A stretch of DNA of 20,724 bases, taken from a virus. The position numbers and the translations under genes are program-made. This document shows positions 13,865-20,046 of the stretch, in pieces (the stretch's first letter is position 1; each line of letters begins with the position of its first letter). The DNA lies in IMG/VR virus record IMGVR_UViG_3300042450_000312, positions 1-20,724 of that record, one strand, 5' to 3'. The notes under the pieces are model-generated. The model searched no databases, was not told where the DNA came from, and was given only the letters and a program-made list of their open reading frames with translations.

Positions 13865-15091
13865 TTATTGTTCTAAAATTATATAATCTCCGCTTTCTGA
13901 TACTATAAAATTACCGCCTTGTGTAATCATATATTCAGCAGCATCTGTAATTGTTGTTAATTGTAATATTTCTTCATCAGTTGGTAAAGTTCCTGCAACA
14001 CCACCCATAAAAATTGAACCTCTTATTCTATCTTTAATAGGATTTAATGCACCTGCTATTGTGCCTAAGTCTAATCTATTTAATGAATTTGGACTTACTC
14101 CAACAGAATTACCTGTTTCAAGAACATTTACACCATCAATCCAAACCTTTACAACACTATCAGTAAATTTAACTGCAACCTTATGAATACCATCAGGATA
14201 AGCATCAAATACTTCTAATTGATTATCAGGATTATTATACAAATTTACGATAAATTCGTTAGTATTAGAAACACCTATTGCACAATAATAATCAAAACTA
14301 CCATCATTCACCGATCCTATTATTTCGTAGAAATCATCAATATTTGAACCTGATCGTAAACGAACATCAAAATATATTAAAAACTCTTCTGTGCCAGTTA
14401 TATCTTTATAGATAATATCCTTTGGTCTTGTATTTTCAGTAGCGCCATTAGGTATAGGAGAAGTAGCAAAATCACCTTCTTCAAATTGTGGTATCCAAAT
14501 TAAAGCATCACCTACAACCTCAAATCCTATATCAGCAGGACCGGAAGGAATAGAAGTATAAGTATATCTTTCCCATCTATCACTTAAAGTATAAGTTACC
14601 TCAGCAGTATCTTGGTAAAGTCTAATAGTAGAAGCCGTATTTCTTTTTGCATAAACAGAAAGAGTTAAATAAGGACCTCCAAAATCAGTTATTTGATAAG
14701 CATTAGCGTTTTGAAATCTTGCAGCACTAAATGGCATAAGATCTGGTCCTTGTCCATAAGCATCTGTAATTGTTCCGTTAGTATTCCAATTAACTGCGCT
14801 AAAATCAGCAGTATTTAAAAAATAATTAAAAGACTCCTTTTGGATAAATAACTCAGGACAAGTTGAATATTCGTAATCACATAAAGGCACATCAGCCCCC
14901 ATAAACGAAAGAAACTTTAAATCCGGTATTGTTGTGCTTTGAACAGTTCTATAAGCAGTTAGATCTCTACTTGCATTAAAGAAACCAAATCTTGGAAATA
15001 CTGTGTATAATTTTTCTGCTTTGAATCCATTAGGAAACATCACAATAGAATCAATAGCAGGATTATTTAGGTATGGATATAAGTTTATCAC
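13865..15091 (-). CDS. adhesin with carbohydrate-binding-like and LamG-like domains (408 aa)
   Basis: Residues 1-85 form an N-terminal, probably virion-anchoring part. Residues about 88-215 are a jelly-roll-like binding domain, with L-T-L-S-V-Y-A-K at 142-149, D-R-W-E-R-Y at 171-176 and G-D-A-L-I-W-I-P-Q-F at 194-203. This resembles the head-spike/CBM-type domains of phage structural proteins. About 225-385 is a LamG/concanavalin-like sandwich, with I-Y-F-D-V-R-L, H-K-V-A-V-K-F, V-K-V-W-I-D-G and R-I-R-G-S-I. The end carries two short G-x-F/Y-I-x-x-E-type strands. The start is GTG at 15091-15089, supported by a GTGA overlap with the upstream small gene. The next in-frame ATG is 17 codons later. 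Between capsid and connector genes, it may decorate the capsid. Confidence 0.78.
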   Translation of the reverse strand: MINLYPYLNNPAIDSIVMFPNGFKAEKLYTVFPRFGFFNASRDLTAYRTVQSTTIPDLKFLSFMGADVPLCDYEYSTCPELFIQKESFNYFLNTADFSAVNWNTNGTITDAYGQGPDLMPFSAARFQNANAYQITDFGGPYLTLSVYAKRNTASTIRLYQDTAEVTYTLSDRWERYTYTSIPSGPADIGFEVVGDALIWIPQFEEGDFATSPIPNGATENTRPKDIIYKDITGTEEFLIYFDVRLRSGSNIDDFYEIIGSVNDGSFDYYCAIGVSNTNEFIVNLYNNPDNQLEVFDAYPDGIHKVAVKFTDSVVKVWIDGVNVLETGNSVGVSPNSLNRLDLGTIAGALNPIKDRIRGSIFMGGVAGTLPTDEEILQLTTITDAAEYMITQGGNFIVSESGDYIILEQ

Positions 15092-15261
15092 TTTTTCTTT
15101 ATTTTGCCTTTAAACTCTTTTGTAACACCTTTATCAACTATTTGAGTAAAGTACCCAACTTTAATAAATTCTTTCATCTTATCGCTTAATACAAGGTCGT
15201 AGTAGTTACCTCTATAATACTTCCTACCGTTATGCGATATATCTACTGAACATTTGTACAT
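15088..15261 (-). CDS. small SH3-like phage protein (57 aa), overlooked gene
   Basis: A 57-residue frame from ATG 15261-15259 to TGA 15090-15088. It begins M-Y-K-C-S-V-D-I-S-H-N-G-R-K-Y-Y, has L-S-D-K-M-K-E-F-I-K-V-G-Y-F in the middle, and ends in K-K-K. The arrangement of an N-terminal strand, Y-x-x-G turn, L-S-D helix and G-Y-F strand resembles small SH3/Ig-like proteins encoded after phage capsid genes (DUF7210-like in style, not verified). Support that it is real comes from its GTGA overlap with the adhesin gene and a promoter-like element 3 bases before its ATG. It may be a minor head or decoration component. The basic tail could bind DNA or a partner. Confidence 0.7.
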   Translation of the reverse strand: MYKCSVDISHNGRKYYRGNYYDLVLSDKMKEFIKVGYFTQIVDKGVTKEFKGKIKKK

Positions 15262-15263
15262 TC

Positions 15264-15290
15264 ACAAAGATACTAAGATTTTTAGCAATA
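15264..15290 (-). promoter_or_regulatory. promoter-like element, copy 2 of a 27-base repeat
   Basis: The minus strand reads TTGCTAAAAA, two variable bases, then TTAGTATCTTTGT. TATCTTTG at 15272-15265 matches the Bacteroidota -7 consensus TAnnTTTG. The 27-base block is identical to the one at 17902-17928 at 24 of 27 positions. The upstream TTG is only 13 bases from the -7 box, shorter than the usual spacing. The box ends 3 bases before the ATG of the 57-residue gene, so a transcript from it would be leaderless or nearly so. Confidence 0.45.
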
Positions 15291-15295
15291 ATAAA

Positions 15296-15916
15296 CTATT
15301 TGGCGAAACGCTTTTTTTGGGATTCACACATCTTTAACCTTGTTTCTTCGGTATGTGGTTTTCTTGGTATGCCTTTTTGAGCTTTAGATATTTTTTGTTT
15401 AGTTTCTTCTGAATGTGGTTTCTTCTTAAATCCTTTTTGATTTTGTAGTAGTTTAGCAATATGTTCAGCAGTTTTCTTTTTGCCTTTATTTGCCTGGCTT
15501 ATTTTTTGTTTTTCTTCTTCAGTATGTTTTCTATTAGTTCCTGCAATAGATAAATTCTTTCTCCATTCTTCAGTTATTATTTTACCCTTACCTGAATCAG
15601 ACATTCTCTTTTTACTTTCTTCGCTCATAAAACCACTCTTATCAGTAGTAGCCGTATAACGCAAATTAAGACCATTTAAGACACTTTCGTAATACTCTTG
15701 GTAATATCGTTCATAATAGTTTAAATCTTCAACCTGGCACTCCTTAACGATTTCTATTGTATGATTAATAAAACCATATTTTTCAATAGAAGCAAATAGT
15801 TTAGGTTGTCCTTTACATTTGTGATTTTTGTAGGCATTATGCCTTTTAGAATAATTAGTCGTTTGACCAATATAAATCTTCCCACTTGGAGAAGTGATTT
15901 TGTAGATTCCAATCAT
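15296..15916 (-). CDS. GIY-YIG homing endonuclease with NUMOD3 repeats (206 aa)
   Basis: A free-standing homing endonuclease. The N-terminal nuclease domain (1-90) has G-I-Y at 3-5, Y-I-G at 15-17, the catalytic-type Arg25 in S-K-R-H, and a conserved Glu69 in Y-Y-E-R-Y-Y. The C-terminal half carries four to five NUMOD3 DNA-binding repeats of the form (H)-(S/T)-E-E-x-K-x-K-(I/M)-S-x-(A/S)-x-K-G, starting near 98, 131, 149, 168 and 188. The protein is highly basic. All expected nuclease motifs are present, so it is probably active. It sits between the capsid terminator and the promoter-like element of the next gene, separated from the flanking operon genes, as expected for a selfish insert. Its target is probably the intron-less form of this locus in related phages. 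Confidence 0.92.
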   Translation of the reverse strand: MIGIYKITSPSGKIYIGQTTNYSKRHNAYKNHKCKGQPKLFASIEKYGFINHTIEIVKECQVEDLNYYERYYQEYYESVLNGLNLRYTATTDKSGFMSEESKKRMSDSGKGKIITEEWRKNLSIAGTNRKHTEEEKQKISQANKGKKKTAEHIAKLLQNQKGFKKKPHSEETKQKISKAQKGIPRKPHTEETRLKMCESQKKRFAK

Positions 15917-15920
15917 AAAA

Positions 15921-15928
15921 CAAATATA
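15921..15928 (-). promoter_or_regulatory. possible promoter of the homing endonuclease gene
   Basis: TATATTTG on the minus strand matches TAnnTTTG, with a TTG 17 bases upstream (in the loop and 3' arm of the capsid terminator), within the Flavobacterium -33/-7 spacing range. The box ends 4 bases before the ATG. In AT-rich DNA the match could be chance. Confidence 0.35.
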
Positions 15929-15930
15929 AC

Positions 15931-15963
15931 AAAAAAAGGCTGATACAATTAAGTACCAGCCTT
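15931..15963 (-). terminator. intrinsic terminator after the major capsid gene
   Basis: On the minus strand an 11-bp stem (AAGGCTGGTAC pairing with GTATCAGCCTT, one G-U pair, arms 15963-15953 and 15946-15936) has a 6-base loop TTAATT. It runs into a tract of seven T. It lies 31 bases after the capsid stop codon. Capsid mRNA should end here, so the endonuclease and downstream genes need read-through or their own promoter. Confidence 0.88.
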
Positions 15964-15993
15964 CTTTTATTTTAATTCGTAACTATCTGATTA

Positions 15994-17124
15994 CTAGCTA
16001 TTTCCTAAATCTGCATAAATTGCAGCTGTAGGCAGCATTAGGTTCACCGCTTCGTAGCACTCAATCCTAGCCGTAACAAGGTTTTGCGTAAAATTTGTGC
16101 CATTCTCATAAGAGAAAGTTACATTCATACCTTCAACTTCAACTCTTTCTAAGTAATCTCTATCAAAGATTAACACTTTGTCATCAGTTACCCAAGAAGC
16201 CTCGAATACTGGTGTACCAAAGATAGTCAAACCACCTGCACCGTTAAGAATAACCGCACCTGCACCTGCATAGTAACCTTTGTTGTAAGTAGAGATAATT
16301 AAACGAGCCATTTGATGAGGAGAAACTAACGCATAAGAAGCATTAAAGTTAGCAGTCTTTTGGTTAGCGATTAATTCAATAATTTCTTCAACATCATCAG
16401 TAGCACTGTGGGTTGTTGAACCTGTTGCAGCAGCACTAACAGTACCGAAGAAAGAAGCATTTTCTGCTTTGTAAAAATCTCTAATCAACATACGAGTTAA
16501 AGTTTGCTCGATAAATGGTAAAGATTTCATCATTTGCTTTGAGAAAGTTGCAAAACCAGCGATATAAGCGTTTACAGTCTTAACTTCAGTCAAATCGTAA
16601 TCAATTTGACCTTTAGCTGCACCTTCAGTTTGCGCTGCGATAGCACCTTCTGAACCACTTTCTTTGTAAGTAACAAAAGTACCTGTTGCTGATTGTACAG
16701 TAGGGATTAAATCTCTAAAGTTCAATTTTTGCGAAGGCAAGATTGCTTGTTGTTGGTTGTAAGTAGCTACTGAATCTCCTGTTAAGTTAGATGACAATAA
16801 CATATTACCAACCGCTTTTAAGTTCATAGTGAATGAACCACCTGCTGATTTTAATTCTTTTTCAGCGATAGACATATTTGAATCTAAGTTTTCAGCGATT
16901 TGCTCACCGATAGATTTAGTAGCCAAAGTCTTAGCTGCACTCTTACGAGATACTTCTTCTGCTTGTCTATCCATTTCATCTTTTACTGCTTTGATTTCAG
17001 CTTTAACTGAATCAATACTTTTTTCTACCATCGTAGACACTTCATTTTTTACGCTTAATAAAGCGTTAGCGTTAGCATCAAACTTTGCGTTGATGTCATT
17101 TGCTAGATTTTTAATTTCTTCCAT
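15994..17124 (-). CDS. major capsid protein, HK97 fold (376 aa)
   Basis: This is the shell subunit. Residues 1 to about 100 are a Lys/Glu/Asp/Ala-rich helical region, equivalent to the HK97 delta (scaffolding) domain removed by the prohead protease. The mature part follows, with F-R-D-L-I-P-T-V at 136-143 and F-V-T-Y-K-E-S-G at 150-157 forming the N-arm/E-loop region. Later come V-N-A-Y-I-A-G-F-A-T-F-S-K-Q (about 184-197), A-L-V-S-P and G-L-T-I-F-G-T-P-V-F in the P/A-domain region, and L-I-F-D-R-D-Y near 319. The exact cleavage site cannot be read. The gene starts 2 bases after the protease stop, and a strong terminator follows. Confidence 0.93.
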   Translation of the reverse strand: MEEIKNLANDINAKFDANANALLSVKNEVSTMVEKSIDSVKAEIKAVKDEMDRQAEEVSRKSAAKTLATKSIGEQIAENLDSNMSIAEKELKSAGGSFTMNLKAVGNMLLSSNLTGDSVATYNQQQAILPSQKLNFRDLIPTVQSATGTFVTYKESGSEGAIAAQTEGAAKGQIDYDLTEVKTVNAYIAGFATFSKQMMKSLPFIEQTLTRMLIRDFYKAENASFFGTVSAAATGSTTHSATDDVEEIIELIANQKTANFNASYALVSPHQMARLIISTYNKGYYAGAGAVILNGAGGLTIFGTPVFEASWVTDDKVLIFDRDYLERVEVEGMNVTFSYENGTNFTQNLVTARIECYEAVNLMLPTAAIYADLGNS

Positions 17125-17126
17125 TT

Positions 17127-17831
17127 TTAAAGGTTTAAGAGATTTCTAAATTGTTTTATTTCTTGTATCTTATTGTCCTCTTTCGGCTCGTTGTCCACAG
17201 GAGTAACCACAGTTGGCTCATCAGATTTAACAAGTGAAATAAGTTTTAATAATTCAAATTCAATAAGACCAAATGTTTCATCAGTATAAGTACCATTTTT
17301 AATAGCCTTAACTAAAGTTTTAATTCGGTCTTCTCTTTCTTTTACAGACTTGAAGCCAGTAAAAGGTGTATTAGGATTTGCTCCAAAAGTTACTGCTGAA
17401 CCTTCCCAAAGTTTTACCTCGTAGATTTGCTCAACTTCTTCTTCCATTTCCATAGTGGTTTCTACCGACTTTATTACTTGATAACCAATAGAATGTTGGG
17501 TTATTACACCATCTCTATAAAGTTTCAAAGCATCCTGTCCGTAAGTTGTATCGCTCATTTTAGCTTCAAAGTACAAACCAAAGTTGTCTTCTCTTAAAAC
17601 CATTAGCTTTCCTAAAGGCTTGTAAGTATCGTGTTGCCATAAATAAGCAATTTCAGGCTTTGATGAATCTGGTCCTCTTTCAGCGATAGTCTTTGTAAAT
17701 GCACCTGGCATTATAACATCTCCGTCTAAATCAATAGAATTAAATTGAGAGAAGTAACCTGTTACTATTCCTGTTGCTACATCCAAGTCTTTTATACTTG
17801 CGTCGTAATTCTTGAAACTTATATTTTTCAT
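17127..17831 (-). CDS. prohead maturation protease, HK97 type (234 aa)
   Basis: A serine protease of the HK97 prohead family (peptidase U35/S78). It cleaves the capsid delta domain and itself during maturation. The catalytic residues line up with the family: His67 in L-W-Q-H-D, Ser114 in H-S-I-G-Y, and Glu143 in L-W-E-G-S-A. The N-terminal F-D-x-D-G-D-type segment (I-D-L-D-G-D-V-I-M-P-G-A-F at 33-45) is also typical. The last 70 residues are Lys/Glu-rich and probably form the self-cleaved targeting tail. It lies immediately before the capsid gene. A 105-base leader with a promoter-like element and a terminator-like hairpin precedes its ATG, so protease and capsid may be controlled together. 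Confidence 0.93.
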   Translation of the reverse strand: MKNISFKNYDASIKDLDVATGIVTGYFSQFNSIDLDGDVIMPGAFTKTIAERGPDSSKPEIAYLWQHDTYKPLGKLMVLREDNFGLYFEAKMSDTTYGQDALKLYRDGVITQHSIGYQVIKSVETTMEMEEEVEQIYEVKLWEGSAVTFGANPNTPFTGFKSVKEREDRIKTLVKAIKNGTYTDETFGLIEFELLKLISLVKSDEPTVVTPVDNEPKEDNKIQEIKQFRNLLNL

Positions 17832-17854
17832 AAGCGATTATTTTTATAGTGTTT

Positions 17855-17885
17855 AAAAAAGAGTGAGTAGTTACCTACCCACCCT
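17855..17885 (-). terminator. terminator-like hairpin in the protease/capsid leader
   Basis: On the minus strand, AGGGTGGGTAG pairs with CTACTCACTCT (11 bp, two G-U pairs) around the GNRA-type loop GTAA. Six T follow directly. It lies about 25 bases before the protease ATG and downstream of the promoter-like element, so it would act inside the leader. Intrinsic attenuation, or a structure protecting the mRNA 5' end, are both possible. Confidence 0.65.
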
Positions 17886-17901
17886 AAAACCAAAACACCA
17901 A

Positions 17902-17928
17902 ACTATGATATACAAAGATACTAACTTT
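17902..17928 (-). promoter_or_regulatory. promoter-like element, copy 1 of a 27-base repeat
   Basis: The minus strand reads TTGCTAAAAA, two variable bases, then TTAGTATCTTTGT, with the TATCTTTG -7-type box at 17910-17903. It begins 8 bases after the stop of the minor head gene and lies about 70 bases upstream of the protease ATG. The conservation with 15264-15290 (24 of 27 bases) in otherwise unrelated gaps argues for a functional element. A start site near 17898 would give a leader of about 65 bases containing the hairpin. Confidence 0.5.
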
Positions 17929-17936
17929 TTTAGCAA

Positions 17937-18704
17937 TTATGAATAAATTAAATTACCGTCTTCATCTTTTCTCGGTACAATTAACATACTACATTTGCAT
18001 CCTATATTATTCTCAGGTCCGCCAATTGGATCTCCAGGATATTGCATCGGAATCCCTAAAACATCAAAAGGAACTAATAAAGGTTTCTTTGTATTATTCA
18101 AAGCTAAGTGCCAATTTCTTGGTACATTAGGGTGATCGTGAATCCAAATCTTATTAACTTCAAAAGGTAATAATTGAGCATTTTCAATCATAACTTTATT
18201 TAAAAGCATTACGCTTTCAGTTCTTGAAATTATTCTTGCTCTTGACTTGTTCATTTGAACTTCTTGAACTAATCTTTTTTCAAAATCAGTTACGCTTTCG
18301 TTATTAGCAAAAGCAGCTTGAAATGCTTCGTTTATTCTTCTTCTTGAAGTATCGTTGATTATTTGACTGTGTTGAATGCCTATTGTGCTATAATAAGAAC
18401 TTAGCATTCTATTCATATAAGGATCATTCTTCTCTAAGCCGGCATCATAAGTAGTATTTGCCCAATTGACAAAAGAATCACTTTGTTTATACCAAGCGAA
18501 CTCATAAAACTCCCTTATAGATTCGTCTACGGGTTGAGCATTATAAAGTAAAGCCTGTAAAGCATAAGTAAAGCCAATTGAATTACTTTCCTTTAAAGAA
18601 TTTAATAAAGGTTGAATACTTTGATCCAAAGCCTTTCTAAATTTTCTATATCCCCATAATTCAATATACGCTCTTAGTTCTTCGTTTTTTTCTTGTTCTG
18701 TCAT
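17937..18704 (-). CDS. minor head protein, SPP1 gp7 / Mu gpF-like (255 aa)
   Basis: This minor head protein is packaged in small copy number and linked to the portal. The N-terminal 100 residues are helical, and the family core lies in the C-terminal half. It has R-I-I-S-R-T-E-S at 157-164, W-I-H-D-H-P-N-V-P-R-N-W-H near 187-199 with conserved Trp and His, and I-G-C-K-C-S-M with Cys236 and Cys238. The His/Cys residues probably bind zinc, as expected for this family. The length is on the short side of the family. It overlaps the portal stop by 4 bases (ATGA), so portal and minor head protein are translationally coupled. The gene ends 8 bases before the promoter-like element. Confidence 0.87.
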   Translation of the reverse strand: MTEQEKNEELRAYIELWGYRKFRKALDQSIQPLLNSLKESNSIGFTYALQALLYNAQPVDESIREFYEFAWYKQSDSFVNWANTTYDAGLEKNDPYMNRMLSSYYSTIGIQHSQIINDTSRRRINEAFQAAFANNESVTDFEKRLVQEVQMNKSRARIISRTESVMLLNKVMIENAQLLPFEVNKIWIHDHPNVPRNWHLALNNTKKPLLVPFDVLGIPMQYPGDPIGGPENNIGCKCSMLIVPRKDEDGNLIYS

Positions 18705-20020
18705 ACTCCTGGAGTCATTCCTATTTCGTCCATATAAGTTAAATTAGTAGGGACTAATATTCTATCCATATCCGCCTCGTTTAATCTATCGTAGTTCATA
18801 GCGTCCCTTTTCTCGTTAGGAGTAATCCACCAACTTTCTTTCATTTGGGTAACTATTTTTTCCATATCCTTTTGCATTTCAGGGAATGCTTGTGCGTCGT
18901 AATCAATATAATACTCTACTCCATCTCTAAGTGAGTAATATAGTGCAACTTCGTTAAACATAGCCCTAACTAAGTTTAGAATAGGAATAACTGTGTTAGT
19001 TACTAATCCTTTGTAGGCTAATTCCTTATTATTGTACGAAGAAGAGTCAGTAGCAAATAAAATAGGATCTACTCCAAACACTCTACATAAAGTGTCCCTA
19101 TCCGCTCCAATTGATTTAATTATTTCTAAATCCGCCGGACTCATTCCAATTTGCTTATAGTCAATAATTCCGTTAGTAGCTACTATTCTCTTGTAATTGT
19201 CTGCTCCTGTTAATTTAGTGTCAATTTGTTGGTTAATCTTACTAATCTGTTCGCCGTCAAGCATAGCGTCCTTATCTCCTGAGAAAAGTAGACCTGCTGC
19301 ACCACCGTTAATAAATGCCTTAGCTTTTGCCCTTGTGCCTTCGTTTGAACTTGAAACAGTTTCCCAAGCAGCCATAAGCGGACTCATTCCATAAAGTTGA
19401 TTACCACTCACATTATAATCAGGATTAAAGAATTTAATATGATTAACTTCGTCCCTGTTAAAAGTTATTTCTTGGTTTCCTATTTGTAATTTATAGCCAC
19501 TAATTGGCTCAAATGTGCCACTACCTATAATTTGAGTAAATTGTGATGGTAAAGGATATAATTTAGTAGGTACTCCTTTGTTTCTACCTACTTCAGGCAT
19601 AAACTTATAAGCATAAGCATTACCGGTAATTTCAAGAAATGAAACCATAGCTTCGATAAACTCCTGTTGAGATTGCATCTCATTCGGTCTTGCGATTAAT
19701 CTATTTAATTCTGTTCCCTCAACTTCGTCTAATCCTTTTTTTAATAGGTTAAATTTGTTATTCTTTGTTCTATTAAAACTCTTTTTATTACTTACTACAT
19801 AAACATAAAAAGGAACACTTGCTGCCTTCTTAGCGATCATATTTATAATAGAATATACATCCGGATTTCCTTGATAGCCATTTGCTACATAAGCGCGCGG
19901 ATTATTAGGTATATTAAAAAAGATTCCGTTAAAATAAGAAAATAGAGATTGATTGTATTTATTTCCAGGATCGGATTGAGTAGGCATAATAACAGCCTTA
20001 ATTCTTTGGATTAGATTCAT
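18701..20020 (-). CDS. portal protein, HK97 type (439 aa)
   Basis: The portal forms the dodecameric ring at one capsid vertex through which DNA is packaged. The sequence fits the HK97-type portal family: N-P-D-V-Y-S-I-I-N-M-I-A-K-K-A-A near 52-67, N-E-M-Q-S-Q-Q-E-F near 112-120, G-N-A-Y-A-Y-K near 133-139, and Y-G-M-S-P-L-M-A-A-W near 211-220. The C-terminal half has F-G-V-D-P-I-L-F followed by a helix-rich crown or wing. The 439-residue length is normal. It starts 26 bases after the terminase stop and ends overlapping the minor head gene. A TAAATTTG box lies about 15 bases before its ATG, but this is too common a pattern here to call a promoter. Confidence 0.92.
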   Translation of the reverse strand: MNLIQRIKAVIMPTQSDPGNKYNQSLFSYFNGIFFNIPNNPRAYVANGYQGNPDVYSIINMIAKKAASVPFYVYVVSNKKSFNRTKNNKFNLLKKGLDEVEGTELNRLIARPNEMQSQQEFIEAMVSFLEITGNAYAYKFMPEVGRNKGVPTKLYPLPSQFTQIIGSGTFEPISGYKLQIGNQEITFNRDEVNHIKFFNPDYNVSGNQLYGMSPLMAAWETVSSSNEGTRAKAKAFINGGAAGLLFSGDKDAMLDGEQISKINQQIDTKLTGADNYKRIVATNGIIDYKQIGMSPADLEIIKSIGADRDTLCRVFGVDPILFATDSSSYNNKELAYKGLVTNTVIPILNLVRAMFNEVALYYSLRDGVEYYIDYDAQAFPEMQKDMEKIVTQMKESWWITPNEKRDAMNYDRLNEADMDRILVPTNLTYMDEIGMTPGV

Positions 20021-20046
20021 ATACTTATATTTTTACAAATTTACTA

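Noticed and set aside
15490-15916. Intron or intein at the endonuclease locus
   Set aside because: The capsid gene ends with a normal stop and terminator before the endonuclease, and no split coding sequence or splice-type block is seen, so it is a free-standing gene rather than an intron or intein.
20036-20043. TAAATTTG box upstream of the portal gene
   Set aside because: It matches the -7 consensus, but there is no -33 element at the usual distance and such boxes are frequent by chance in this AT-rich sequence.
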